64,000 nucleotides of DNA, from assembly GCF_949987515.2 (NCBI RefSeq), contig NC_082683.1, positions 101,295,918-101,359,917 on the forward strand, in the 5' to 3' direction. The position numbers and the translations under genes are program-made. Under the pieces are notes generated by a model. That model was not told the DNA's origin, made no database searches, and worked only from the letters and a program-made list of their open reading frames with translations. Within the stretch, counting starts at the first letter, position 1; the number at the start of each line of letters is the position of its first letter. This document shows, piece after piece, positions 12,281 through 24,324 of the stretch. Source of the stretch: Delphinus delphis. Lineage: Eukaryota > Chordata > Mammalia > Artiodactyla > Delphinidae.

Positions 12281-12287
12281 TTATACC

Positions 12288-12342
12288 GAATGAATCAATG
12301 AATGAGTGAATGAGTGAGTGATTGAATAAGTGAGTGAGTGAG
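12288..12342. repeat. (TGAA/TGAG)n imperfect tetranucleotide tract
   Basis: Alternating 'aatgaatgagtgaatgagtg'-type units, interrupted. Confidence 0.85.
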
Positions 12343-13369
12343 GCCCTCATCCCTTACCCTCCAGCCCCACCCTGCCTGCCAACTCCTGCCCTGGTTCTGA
12401 GACTTAAAGGCCTGAGTGACATATTTTCAGGTCTCCCAGAGGCATCTTGGGGCCATCAGTTCCCTTAGTGGCTCAGGAGGCTCCTACTTGGCACGGCCTC
12501 CCAGGAGCGGTCAGTGTTAAACAGCAGCTCAGCCCCCTTCCTGTCACGCTGATACACTTGGCATCATTTGCCTTTTAAACGTGGTGAAAGGGAAAGATTC
12601 AAGAAAGCTGAAGGTTTTATGCATCAAGGAGGGGTATTATTTACCAACGCACTAGTTTCTGTTATTTTTTTCTGTACCTTAGTGTATCATCAGAGCTCAT
12701 AAATGTGCTACTGTGTGGGAGGTCTACATTTCCTCCCGATTAAGCATCCCCAGATGTTCACAGATCCTGACAATTTGTGCCTCCCTGCCTGCTTCAGCTC
12801 ACCTTCCAGCCTCACTCTTCCGCTTTGCTCCAGCCCAGGAGGAGCTCGGAATGTCCCGCCCTGCGGTTGCCTAATCAGTCAGCATTCCCCAGTACTGCAA
12901 TTCGACCTCTGCCTGTGTCTGTTTCTTCCTTGATGTGGTTGAGCGTCTACTGTCTGCTTTGACTCAGAAATCTCTCCTTCATTAGAACCTTACTCCCAAA
13001 GGCAGCTGGATTTCCTTGCTGCTTTTGGAGAGCACCAATAGGACTCCCTGGGTGCAACCACAGAAGTCCCTATGTGATACATGCTAGCCTGATGGCTAGA
13101 CAAGGGATCAGCAAACATTTCTCTACACCGCAGTTAGCAAACTCGCAATTTCAGGGGCTGTTGGGATGAAACCAGGAAATACTGTGGTCCTTCAGATAGG
13201 CCCAATGGTCTATGTTTACAAAGTATCATACCCAAAGGATACTAGGACTAACCCAAATAGGGGCCTCTCTGTTTTCCCCCCAAATCCACCCAAGACAAGC
13301 TCCACGGGCTTAATGGCTCTGTCCCGAGGGCTTTGGCCTTTATTCCCCAGGAAAAGACAATGAAAGGAT

Positions 13370-13560
13370 CTTAGAATGACATAAGACTTGGAATCTGCAG
13401 AACTGGGGTCACATTCTCGCTCTGCCATGTCTTGGTTCTGGGATCTAAATAAAATCACTGAATTTGGGGTTTGTTTTCCTCATCTATAAAAATGAAAGTA
13501 ATAAGGACAAAAATTGCCTCACAAAATTATTGTGAGAATTACATAAATTGGCATCTGTGA
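13370..13560 (+). mobile_element. MIR SINE
   Basis: Contains 'cattctcgctctgccatgtc', 'tcctcatctataaaaatgaa' and 'attgtgagaattacataaat' in MIR order. Confidence 0.75.
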
Positions 13561-13628
13561 ATGTACTTGGAACAGAGTTGGGTTTTTACCAAATGTTAGA
13601 TGAATTTCTTTAATGAAAGAATAAAGTT

Positions 13629-13840
13629 GGGGCTTCCCTGGAGGCGCACTGGTTGAGAGTCTGCCTGCCGATGCAGGGGACACGGGTTCGTGCCCCGGTC
13701 CGGGAAGATCCCGCATGCCGCGAAGCGGCTGGGCCCGTGAGCCATGGCCACTGAGCCTGCGCGTCCGGAGCCTGTGCTCCGCAACGAGAGAGGCCACAGC
13801 AGTGAGAGGCCCGCGTACCACAAAAAAAATAAAAATAAAG
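13629..13840 (+). mobile_element. CHR-type SINE, short form
   Basis: The complete short CHR element runs from 'ggggcttccctgg' to an A-rich tail. The B box 'gggttcgtgcc' is visible. A likely short target duplication ('ataaagttg' / 'ataaaggta') flanks it. Low divergence from the other short copies indicates a young insertion. Confidence 0.95.
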
Positions 13841-14029
13841 GTATCCCCTTTCATTTTCCCTTCTCACCATTGAGGTGAAAGAGATATCATTACCTCCAGT
13901 GAGGAGCTCTGCACCCAGACCTGAGGCCACTTCTCTCTCAGCATGATGGTGCGGTCTGGTCCATCCTAGTCCTGGCTTCTTCTCTCTACCTGGCCAAGAA
14001 GTCTGGTGTCACTTTTTACCTCTACTCTT

Positions 14030-14450
14030 TTACTTAATTTTTTTTATTATGAAAAATTTTACGTCTACAGAAGAGTGAAAAGAACAATATAATGAACAAT
14101 CTACCACCTAGTTAGCATTTTGCCATATTATATATTATGTTATATATGTGTGTATATGTATGTATGTATGTATATATATATATATTTGCTGAACTACTGC
14201 AGAGATAGTGACTCTTCATCCCAAAGTATTTCAACATGCATTTCCAAGAGAAGTCATTCTTTTATAACTAAATTAACATTATACACTAACAAAATTAACA
14301 ATTTCCTAGTATCATCTAATACCGACTTAATGTCAAATTTTCCCAAATTATTTCCAAAATAGATCTTGTAACTTTTTTTGGAATAGGTATCCAATCAAAG
14401 ATGCACTTGGTTGTTATGTCTCTTAAATTTTTAAAAATCTAGAACAGACT
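14030..14450. mobile_element. Probable old L1M-type 3' region
   Basis: The plus strand contains 'attatgaaaaattttacgtc', 'caatctaccacctagttagc' and 'aagatgcacttggttgttat', a pattern I associate with ancient L1M 3' regions. Diverged, and interrupted by a TA/TATG-rich microsatellite. Confidence 0.5.
14127..14187. repeat. TA/TATG-rich microsatellite
   Basis: Interrupted TA, TATG and TG dinucleotide and tetranucleotide units. Confidence 0.9.
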
Positions 14451-14520
14451 ACTTCCCACCCACCCCCACTCCCAGCTTGCCTGCCACATACACACACTTT
14501 CTGTCTCCTTTGATGCTAAT

Positions 14521-14738
14521 TTTCTTTTAATTAGGGTATAGTTGTTTTATAATGTTGTGTTAGTTTCTACTGTACAGTGAAGTGAATCAGCCATATATAT
14601 ACATATATCCCCTCGTTTTTGGATTTCCTTCCCATTTAGGTCACACAGAGCACTATGTAGAGTTCCCTGTGCTATACAGCAGTTTCTCATTAGTTATCTA
14701 TTTTATACATATTAGCATATATATGTCAATCCCAATCA
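14521..14738 (-). mobile_element. L1 3'UTR fragment, minus orientation, with target duplication
   Basis: It contains 'gttgtgttagtttctactgt' and 'agttccctgtgctatacagc', the reverse complement of an L1 3'UTR. 'tgatgctaat' (14511) and 'tgatgctaaat' (14739) flank it as an imperfect target-site duplication, which fixes both ends. Confidence 0.87.
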
Positions 14739-15019
14739 TGATGCTAAATTTGATTCCAGGGCTAAGATGGTGATCAGCCAGACCGCCATGTTTTTAAGGT
14801 AGAGTGCTCTCCTTTGTGATTAGCGAGGTATGGGTGAAGGGGAGGAGGGGCCGGGAGGAGGAGAGTTGGCTATTCTCTTTCTATTCCCCAGTTCCATTTG
14901 CTCCTCTAGTGCTGAGGAATAAAGAACAGTCCTGGTTCTTCAGGAACAACCGTTGGTTCTGAAAAAAAAAAAGGACCTCTAGGTGACTTTGACCAAAAGA
15001 GAAGTTCAGGGAAGGGAGA

Positions 15020-16010
15020 AATTGCTACCCTAGGGAGATGATAGGAATATTCATTCATTAGATGGCATCTGAGTCAGCTCTTGAAGACTGGATTGGCAGA
15101 TGTGGAGAAGTGTGTGAAGGGTGTCTGGCAAAGGAAACAGCGTGAGTGAGGACATAGAAGCAGGAAAGTCTGGCGTGGTGTGTACAAGGAACAGTGAGCC
15201 ATTTACTTTAAATAGAGGGTGGGCTAGCCCTACTGATGATACCCACAGTGGTGGAAAATACATACAAAAGGAGCCAATTGTTGTCAACCGTGGATACCCT
15301 CAGGGATCCAGACGTCAGAACAAGCATTGCTTTGCGGTCCCCCTTGAGTCAGAAGTAAGGCTTACTGTACTTTGCAAGGGTGCAGGGGAGCTCTTTCCCC
15401 TTGGGTCTTCCCCCTTGCTGTTCTACTCTTCATCCCCATGGTCTTGGCTCCACGTTATTGCCTCATTCTTTACCTCTGCAGCCAAGCCCCACATCTCCTA
15501 GATCTATGCTATCTCCGGATAGCTCAAAGGAGGCAATCCAGTCTCTCCTGCTAGATTGATTGCCTCTCATGACTTTAATACTTTATTATGATAAAATACC
15601 CTAAATCAAGGATGTTGAGAGTCACAGGGGTGTCAGGAACAAAGAACCCTGTACTGATGAGTGAGTCAGGCAGAATCTCCAAGTGATAGGAAGTAGGGTT
15701 GGAAGGGTTGGTTGGGATTTGGTCATCAATGGTTTCTGATCAAGGAAAGGGCCAGATCAGAACTCCTGAAATGTATCAATCTTGCAGCGGTGCATAAGTG
15801 CATAAAATGGCTTGGTGAAGAGAAGTGATCTGAGGAGGGGAGATTCGGGTAGAGACACCAGCTGGCAGGTGGCAGGTGACTCTAGAAGCATGGATATCAC
15901 TTTGCAGAGAGAATGTTGAGATATAGCAAAACAGCAACAAGGATGACTCCTCAGTGGACACCCAAGGGCTGGGAGGTAAAAAGAAGCACCTGAGGAGAAG
16001 ATAGAAAAGA
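15020..16010. other. Diverged sequence, parts resembling an ancient repeat
   Basis: The parts 15055-15190 ('tgagtcagctcttgaagact', 'gaaacagcgtgagtgaggac') and 15740-15900 resemble the same unassigned old family as 6800-7150. Open frames here, including 126 codons at 15121-15501, show no known domain. Confidence 0.35.
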
Positions 16011-16199
16011 CTCATCCTGAGAGGGAAGAGGTAAACCGACCCATCCCTGTATAACACAAGCAAGTGAAGACATTGCCTGCAAGGAAGGAGTGGTAATAGT
16101 ACAGTGCCGAACTATCTATATTTTCACAGAGATAAGAAGTGAGCAAGAGACTTTGAATTGGGTGGACATGTTTCTCCTCCAGCCCTACCACTTGCTCGT

Positions 16200-17400
16200 C
16201 TGCATCCATCTCCCTTTCCTGTGGTCCTCCTCTGCCCTCCATAGCTCATCTCTCCTCTGAACTCTGGGACCATCTCTTTCTTCCTTCATGTTCCATCAGT
16301 CCCTCCTCTCCCTCTCACCCTGCTCGGCCAAGAAGAGGCTCAAAGACTCCTCTATCTTAAAAACACAAACCAACCAACCTTCCTCAATCTTATGTCTACC
16401 TCCAAATCTTGCCCTTTTTCTCTATCATTCCACATTTGACTCTGGGAGGAAGTTATCTTAGCTGCATCCGTTTGTCTCCTTTTACTCATTCTTTACTGCT
16501 GCCCAACCTCCCTTCACCAAAATGTTCTCATTATGATCACTGATGTCCATACAGTTAAATCCAATGGACAATGTTTGGTCTATAGCTTGTCTTGACTTTG
16601 TGAGTCATTGATAATATTAATTACTTTCTTTTTCTTGCAGTCTCCTCTTGCCTTACCTCTGAACACCACTTATTCCTGTTTCCTCTCATGCCTCTCTGTC
16701 CGTTCCCCCTCAGTCTCCTCTGCTCATGCTGTACACACCCTTGGACACCCTCGGGAAGGCCCATGGTGGCCACTACCATTTTCATTCTGATGAGTGCCAG
16801 ATCTGTGTCTCCAGCCCAGACTTCTTTGAGCTCCAGAACCATATATGGTATCTAACTGTCTACCAGAGAACTCAGTTTTTATTCAACAAATCCTTATATA
16901 CTCTGTAGCAGGTACTGCTCTAAACACTTTATGAAATACTAGCTTATCCACTGCCCCAACCCAAATTGAAAACCACCATGACCAGAATTGAACTCATCAC
17001 CTTTCCACCCAGCCTCCTCCTTCTCCCCCTGTGAGGCCGGCATTGTAGAAGGGCATCCACCATTCACACAGCTGCTCCAACCAGGAATTACTGGCTATTC
17101 CTAGGTGTACCTCTCCCTCACCACACAATCCTTGCCCTTTCTCTCCAAATACAACTAGTCTTCAAGACTGGCTGATCCCACCACTTTATCACCTCCCACT
17201 GCCACTGCTTTAATTCAGGCCTTCATCACTTGTGACCTGGATCATCTAGAGACTCTCCTGCCTCTGGTCTGACCCCTCTCAAATCCACTCTCCATGATGC
17301 TTTCCAAATAATTTCTTCTAACATACAGTTTGAGCCTGTCTCCGTCTCTGCCTTCATGTTTAAGTCCTTCCATTTTGCTTCAAGATTTAAAGATGAATAA
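16200..17400 (+). mobile_element. L2 (LINE-2) remnant
   Basis: C/T-rich sequence with 'gtgtctccagcccagacttc' followed by 'tatggtatctaactgtctac', then 'gacctggatcatctagagac' and 'actctccatgatgctttcca'. These follow the order of the L2 ORF2 3' portion. The remnant is very diverged and the borders are uncertain. Confidence 0.55.
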
Positions 17401-17804
17401 AATTCTCAGACCCAGGAAGTAAGGTTAGGGGGTCCAGGTGGGCTCCGGAATGGCTAGCTGTCTCATGCCTCTGAATATTCTTGCTATGCCCTTCCCCTAT
17501 TCTCTCTATAACCATCACATACTCCTCCATACGTGACTTTTGCTCTCAGAAGACTTTCTTATTCCGATTTATGGTGTTCCCATAGCATACTTTGTATATA
17601 TCTGCTGTTGTATATATCACTCTGTCTTTTATTTGTGGTCTCATCATTGACTGTAAACTTCTTAAGAGGAGAGATTAAACATTATTAAACTGTGACTCCC
17701 CAGTATTCAAAAAGCTTCTCTTGGATGAATGAACAAATAAATGAATGAATAGCAATAACTGAGTAGCATTATAATTAAATATTTAAGGATGTGGGGTTTT
17801 AGAA

Positions 17805-18025
17805 CAACCTAGTTCAGTTCAATCCCAGTTCAACTATCATTTACAAGATCTATGACTTTGGGCAAATTTCCTAATACCCGGCACCTTGATTTCCTCTTCT
17901 ATACAGTTAAGATTAATGAGAGAACTCCATCAGTTCAATGTGATAATTAAATGAGATTATCTATATAAATCAAGTAGCAAAATACCTAGCTCACAGTAAT
18001 GCTTAATAAATGTTTGCTATTATTG
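17805..18025 (+). mobile_element. MIR SINE
   Basis: Nearly full-length MIR: 'tatgactttgggcaaatttc', 'tgataattaaatgagattat', 'atgcttaataaatgtttgct'. Confidence 0.85.
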
Positions 18026-18029
18026 TCAT

Positions 18030-19810
18030 CTTTAAATTAGGAAATCAATTATTTTTGAGGCGCTTGGAAGTAATTTTTTAAATGTAGATGGAATATTCTC
18101 CCTGAAATGCTTTAAATTAATTTTCATACTTTTTACTATTTATTGTTACTGTTGTTAATTTGCAGAGTTAAAACTTAGTTTATAGCTAGGAAAAGTTCAG
18201 CCCAGCCCCTGGCATATCATCAAAACTTCCCCCAAAATGGAGCTGAATTCATGAGATGATCCTACCCTGTTGAAGGTCCCAGAGCCAGATGGCTAGGGAA
18301 TATAATCTTTCATTCCAGGAACTAGGGAATGTTGCCACTCACTTATGCTTTAAGCAGTTTCCTGACTCAGAAGCCAGATGATCAAGATATACATTTACCA
18401 GCACCCCAGATACCCACTAACTGTTTGTCCCCAGCACATTTCAGAGACAGTCCTTTCTTTCGCTGGTTGGAAAGGGCATGGGGATGCAAAGGTATTTTCA
18501 TATTTGTAAAAGCAATACTATGGATGCTTCAGAACACTTAAATAGAGCAGAGTTAACTCTAAAACTAAACACAAATAGTTTCTGACCGAACCACGGATTT
18601 GGAGTATCCACGTAAGGAATACCCATCTTGAGCAAAAAGGAAAACCGACTATAGAATTTTGAAAGCCTGTCTTGGTTACTGAGAGCTCATTTCAACAACT
18701 GATTAAACAATATCACAAACTTAATTGACAAACCACTCATCAGCTCCATTTCTTCTATTAATACCCATTTACCTGAATGTACCTTTACAGTTGGAGCCAG
18801 TCCAGCTGCTGCTGCCACCAGATGGTTTACAAATGCGTGCTGAGACGCATCTGAAAAGTAGCATCTGGAAATCTTTGTATCACATTCTTCTTGCTAAAAT
18901 ATCCCTGGGGGAACAGGGGCCTCAAAGAGAGAAAAATCCAAACTTGTAATGTATATCGTGAAGGATGTGAGATGTTAAAGTTTTTCTGTCTTAATTAAAA
19001 GTTCCAGAGAACAAAACAGAAATTAATCTAAAATTCTAATTGAAAAAGCATTAACGCTATCGATTCAGGAGTATCACCTTTCAGATTGTATTATGATATC
19101 ATTTATGAGAGCTCATCTTTAATACAAGTTTATGAAAATGCCCAACCACTCATAAGGTCTACACTCAAAACCATTTGTCCAACCGTGGTGACAGATTTGC
19201 ACTGACCCTCTACATGCACATTTGCTCCAAGGGGCCTGGAACAAAAAACTTCCCTGAGTTGTTCCCAGGTTTAATGAGATAATGAATGTGAAAGTGCTTT
19301 GTAGAATGAAGAACACTTTGTAAACTGTAAAGGGCTACATTAACACAAGATTAGTCACTGTTAAAGACAAACTGTTTGACAGAACTCATAGTACAGCAAA
19401 TAATCGTGGGTAGAGCAAAGAAAAATGATTAGCTCAGGCAGATACAAAACCACAACTAAGTCTTTATTTTCAGACCAGTGATCAAACCACCACAATTAAA
19501 GGGTCAGCTCGCATTACAGACCTGGGGTGGAGATGGGGAGGCTGTTCTTGTTTTTTTTCCTAACCTTGAAAATACTCTCTATAGAATATTATCCTAATTT
19601 GGGACTTCCTTCCCTCCCTGTGATTTCAGACTTTCTGGGGCCACAGGGTTATTATCAAGTATCCATGAATCCTTATGCTGAGACAGCCCTGAGAGTAGCC
19701 TGGACAATGTGTACTTACTAGGCTCTGGTAAATATTTATTAAATGAATGAATGAACCACCTCATTCATTTACATACTAGTGTATTTCAAATTATGTAAAT
19801 ACCATTGTAT
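18030..19810. other. AT-rich unique DNA, nothing recognised
   Basis: Only short scattered open frames of up to 74 codons. No gene, RNA or repeat was recognised apart from a short TGAA run near 19742-19757. Confidence 0.45.
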
Positions 19811-19819
19811 TTAGATTAT

Positions 19820-20170
19820 CTATGGCTGCATAACAAACTACTCCAAAACTTACTGGCTTAAAACAACAATGATCTTGTCATTTCTCATGATTCTGTTGGT
19901 TGCCTGGGTTGTCCTGCTGGTTCTACCTGGGATCATTCATGTGGCTGCATTGAGCTAGCAATCAGCTGGTGACTGGACTGATAGCTCAGCTGGGACAGGT
20001 GGGCCTCTCTCTCCCCTTGTGAGTCTAGACCAGCTTCCTCACATGATGGCAGCTAGGTTCCAAGAAGGCAAACCCCAGAGGGCAAGCATTTACCACGCTA
20101 TTGCTGTGTCAAGTTTATTGATGTCCCCTTGGCCAAACAGGTCACTCCATCCAGAGTCAATGTGACAGGA
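19820..20170 (+). mobile_element. Ancient repeat related to 9125-9630 and 27490-27955
   Basis: It begins 'tatggctgcataacaaacta' and 'ctggcttaaaacaacaatga', then 'gcttcctcacatgatggcag' and 'caagaaggcaaacccc'. This is the best preserved head of the three related copies. The family is not assigned. Confidence 0.6.
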
Positions 20171-20530
20171 AACTAAACCAGGGGGTTGATTTTTTTTGGA
20201 CCAATAGTGTGACAATCTATAACAGAGTGATTAATTAATTGCAAATTCAGAGTTACTGAATTCATAAGAGCTTTTGGTCATAATGTTCTCTCAAGCATCA
20301 GAATGTTCATTAAAGTTCAGACATTCTTGTGAGGCTCCACTAAATTGTTTGGCAGTTTAAAGGGATCCTTGTAATCAAAAGATATGGAAGGAATTTAAAG
20401 TATTTGATCTTATTGATATATTTGGGATGAGATTTGAGGTATTTGGAAAATGTTGCTTTAATATTTATTATGTTCTCCACCATAGTAGGACGATGAGTGC
20501 TAACTGAAGAATGTTTAAAAAGTTAATACA

Positions 20531-20737
20531 GGGGCTTCCCTGGTGGCACAGTGGTTGAGAGTCCGCCTGCCGATGCAGGGGACACGGGTTCGTGCCCCGG
20601 TCCGGGAGGATCCCACATGTGCGCGGAGCAGCTGGGCCCGTGAGCCATGGCCACTGAGCCTGCGCGTCCGGAGCCTGTGCTCCGCAACGGGAGAAGCCAC
20701 AACAGTGAGAGGCCCGCGTACCGCAAAAAAAAAAAAA
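20531..20737 (+). mobile_element. CHR-type SINE, short form, perfect target duplication
   Basis: A complete short CHR element. The 14-bp target-site duplication 'aaaaagttaataca' is present at 20517-20530 and 20738-20751, with the poly(A) tail merging into the second copy. A perfect duplication and low divergence mean a young insertion. Confidence 0.97.
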
Positions 20738-22237
20738 AAAAAGTTAATACATTACTGCACTTTTGCTAGAGGAATAAGATGGGGTGTTGGTTCTTTCTCA
20801 TCCAGGGCAGAGCACATTACCCTTAACGCCTGAGGCTCACCCCTGGCTCCTATGACTTTAATGTGGCAGAAATCAAGGATAAAGTACCAAAAGTCAACTT
20901 TTGCAAAAAAAAAAAAAAGAAAAAAAATAGTGACATTGTAAAAAGCTGGCAACTGAAAAATATAAAACTTCTACTTTTACATACTAGTTCTATAGTGCCA
21001 GCCAATAACTATAGAGTGAGAAAGGCATCAAACAGTAACAGGAGAGCAGGCAGGGGAAATGGCAGGTGAGTGAATGTGCCCATTGACAGAGAATCTAGTG
21101 GTCATCCTGTTCAGAGGGGTGAAATCAGAAGTGGGAACTTAAGTGTCTTGGTGAGTTGGATATTTTCCTTGGTGATAATGAGTCTGTGCTTTCTTTGGGC
21201 AATCAATCAACTAGCGATGCCGAGAGATCCAAGAGGAGACCAGTTCCCTTCCAGGGGAGCCTCCCTACGAGGTTGCTCGTACACGTGTGGTCAGAAGGCA
21301 ATGCACTGGCTTGTGGCCCAACTGCAGGCAGCACCGCTCTGGCTGACCGCAAGGGGCTGCATTTGGGCACGTGGCCACCAGAGTGGCGTAAGTTGTTCAC
21401 CCCATCTTTATTGGCACCTTCCGGGCCCCACCCACACAGTTTCCTATGTGATCCTGACGTTTCTCTTAAGCCCTTCCTAGCAGACCATTTTCCCAGTTTC
21501 TCCTCTGGCTCAACACTCCTCTCCAGTTTCCTCTTTGTTTATTTGTTCTTTCCATTAATTTACTCAACATGCCTTGAACGGCAGCTGTGTTCAAGGTTCT
21601 CAGTGAGGTCCTGGAGCTACACGGGGCAAATACAGTTGGTTAAGGAAGACATATCCCCAAATAGCCTCCAAAACGCAGGAAGTGCTAGTAAATGTCACAC
21701 GTGGTAGAATAAAGGGTCAGAGGAAGGAACTGATCATTTACGTCCACGACCACTGCTTCTCAGCTTGCTTCACGGCCCCTTTTCCTCTTTGCCAGGATTC
21801 ACTTTCCAGCTGCTTCTGTCTCCCTCACCAGCCACCCAGCCACTCTGGCTTTGATACCTCGTCCCAGCCCTGATCATTCTCCTTAAATCCCAACCACCCT
21901 TTCCTCTCTCTATTAGATGTTATCATTGAAGGATTCTGGGTCTTCAGTCAGGCAGCATGGTGGCTAAGGCTGAACTTATTCTTCTGGGACCTACTGTCAC
22001 TCCTGTATTCCCAGACTCAACAATGGCTACAAGTAACCTACAAGAAACCTTAAGTAGTCTTGGACATATCCTGTCTCTGGGCTTCTGAATCTACCTTGCC
22101 AAGTACTTGTGGGTTTTACCTTCGTTTTACCTGGGAAACGCCTCATCTCATCCTCTTCCTATTAATCCCCAGGACCATTACACCAACCTACTAACTGCAC
22201 TCACACCTCCATCTCTTTCTTCTCTAAACTATACTCC

Positions 22238-22575
22238 AGGGACTTCCCTGGTGGCACAGTGGTTAAGAATCTGCCTGCCAATGCAGGGGACACAGGTTCG
22301 ATCCCTGGTCCAGGAAGATCCCACATGCTGCAAAGCAACAAGCCTGTACACCACAACTACTGAGTCTGCACTCTAGAGCCCTCCAGCAACAACTACTGAG
22401 CCCGCATGGCACAACTACTGAAGCCCGCGCGCCTATAGCTTGGTCTCTGCAACAAGAGAAGCCACCGCAATGAGAAGCCCGTGCACCACAACGAAGAGTA
22501 GCCCCCGCTCGCTGCAGCTAGAGAAAGCCCGTGCACAGCAATGAAGACCCAATGCAGTCCAAAAAAAAATAAAAA
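22238..22575 (+). mobile_element. CHR-type SINE, long form
   Basis: The head 'gggacttccctggtggcaca', B box 'ggttcgatccc', repeated 'acaactactgag' units, the 'agtagcccccgctcgctgca' segment and an A-rich tail are all present in the expected order. Confidence 0.95.
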
Positions 22576-22787
22576 GCATAGGCTCAAGGGCCAGTCTGAT
22601 AAACTATCCTCCACTGAGACCAGGGTGATTTTTTTTAAATATATAAAGTGATCATGTCACTTCTGTGCTTCAGAACTTTATCATTGTACACAGAGTAAAT
22701 TTTTTGGCATGGCATAGAAGACTGTCCGAATGTGATCTCATTTCCAATATGTTAATACTTCCCCTCCACCGCTCCACCCTGCCCGCA

Positions 22788-22789
<2 letters not shown>

Positions 22790-22823
<34 letters not shown>

Positions 22824-22828
22824 AGAGA
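22790..22828. repeat. (AC)n followed by (AG)n microsatellite
   Basis: About 15 AC units, then a short AG run ('cagagagaga'). Confidence 0.95.
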
Positions 22829-22829
22829 T

Positions 22830-23525
22830 ACTTTTAACTCCTTCAAAAAGTTCCTAGGGAAAAAAAAGCATGAAAGTCTCAAAAGTGAAGAAAAGCGATT
22901 AGTAGAGTACCTTCTGTGAAATGCTGGCCTTGCCTAGTGTGATTGTCAGGGACGGTCTAACTGTATACAGGCTGTGCACCTCTGACTGCCTTTGGTGGAC
23001 GAGGCTGTTTCACAACTCTACAATTAGAGGTTAAGTTGTGGAAAATGGATGGTGATGCAGATGTCTTCTTCCACAACAGGGCAAATGATTCCTTTTCATA
23101 ACTATGCAAATAAATGCTGTCTCACAGAGACTACAAACTACTGTAAGCCAAATCTTGATTCAAACTGACTTTAACATCTTACTGGTTCCCTCATTAATTA
23201 AAGAATTACATAACATCCTTGGTACATGTCCATTTGAAATTTCTGTGAGAGTCATCCATTTACCACTTGACAATATTTTGAGGATTTCATCCGTCATCAC
23301 CAAGATGTTCCAGTGTACTTTCCTGGGGGAGCCAGGGAAACTGCTTTGCAAGAGAAGTCTCCCTCCTGGGCTGCTTATGCCTAAGCCCATCTTTTCTTTG
23401 CTCCCAGAGTGCTCCTTAATTGACAACAGAACCTTAACTTTTTTCCTCAGTTTTTTATATCAACAAAAATTATGTGTTGTATGCATCAGCTTACACATAA
23501 TTTTCAATATTTTAAGAAACTTAAA
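22830..23525. other. Unique DNA, nothing recognised
   Basis: A 142-codon plus-strand frame (23104-23532) has no recognisable domain, and its end runs into the target site of a SINE. I regard it as chance. Confidence 0.45.
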
Positions 23526-23541
23526 ACCTTGAACTAATATT

Positions 23542-23932
23542 TTTTTACATAATAATTACATAATATTACATAACTAATATTTTTTTACATTATTTTTTTT
23601 TATATTTATTTTGGGCTGCATTGGTTCTTCATTGCTGCACATGGGCCTTTCTCTAGTTGAGGCGAGTGGGGGCTACTCTGTTTCGGTGCGCGGGCTTCTC
23701 ATTTCAGTGGCTTCTCTTGTTGCGGAGCACAGGCTCTAAGCACGCGGGCTTCAGTAGTTGTGGCATGCAGGCTCAATAGTTGTGGCTCACGGGCTCTAGA
23801 ACGCAGGCTCAGTAGTTATGGTGCACGGGCTTAGTTGCTCCGCGGCATGTGGTATCTTCCCAGACCAGGGATCCAACCCGTGTCTCCTGCATTGGCAGGC
23901 GGATTCTTAACCACTGTGCCACCAGGGAAATC
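23542..23932 (-). mobile_element. CHR-type SINE, long form, with duplicated tail
   Basis: The plus strand shows the reverse complement: a T/A-rich tail, 'gggctgcattggttcttc', and the closing head 'ccactgtgccaccagggaa'. A 15-bp target duplication 'ccttgaactaatatt' lies at 23527-23541 and 23933-23947. The tail region contains a second 'aactaatatttttttacat' near 23572, so tail and target sequence were tandemly duplicated after insertion. Confidence 0.93.
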
Positions 23933-24324
23933 CCTTGAACTAATATTAATTAAGACAATAAAAGGAAAATACTGGACACAAGTATTGATTATTTATTTAC
24001 TTTTGTTTTCATTTTCATATGCTATAGAGTGGTTATATTGGGGGTCATTTAATAAACATTTTTGCCACTTTAAGAAGGTATAAAAGGATTGGGTGACAGT
24101 AGAAAGTTGTGTTTTGTGTATTCAAGATCTTTTTCTGGCCTGCTAAAATGCTTGTATACGACTAAGGTCAATCATCTATTGTACAGTTTTCTTTATAAAA
24201 CAAAAATTAATTACTTTGATTAAAAGTAATGGTAATATAAGTGGTTAAAACTATATAAGAACAATAGTGATGAAGAAAAACAACTTTATGCATTTTTTAT
24301 TTTCAAGGAAGAATAGTTTCATCC

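Noticed and set aside
23104..23532. 142-codon frame as a possible small gene
   Set aside because: No recognisable domain, no promoter or splice context, and a minus-strand frame of 88 codons overlaps it.
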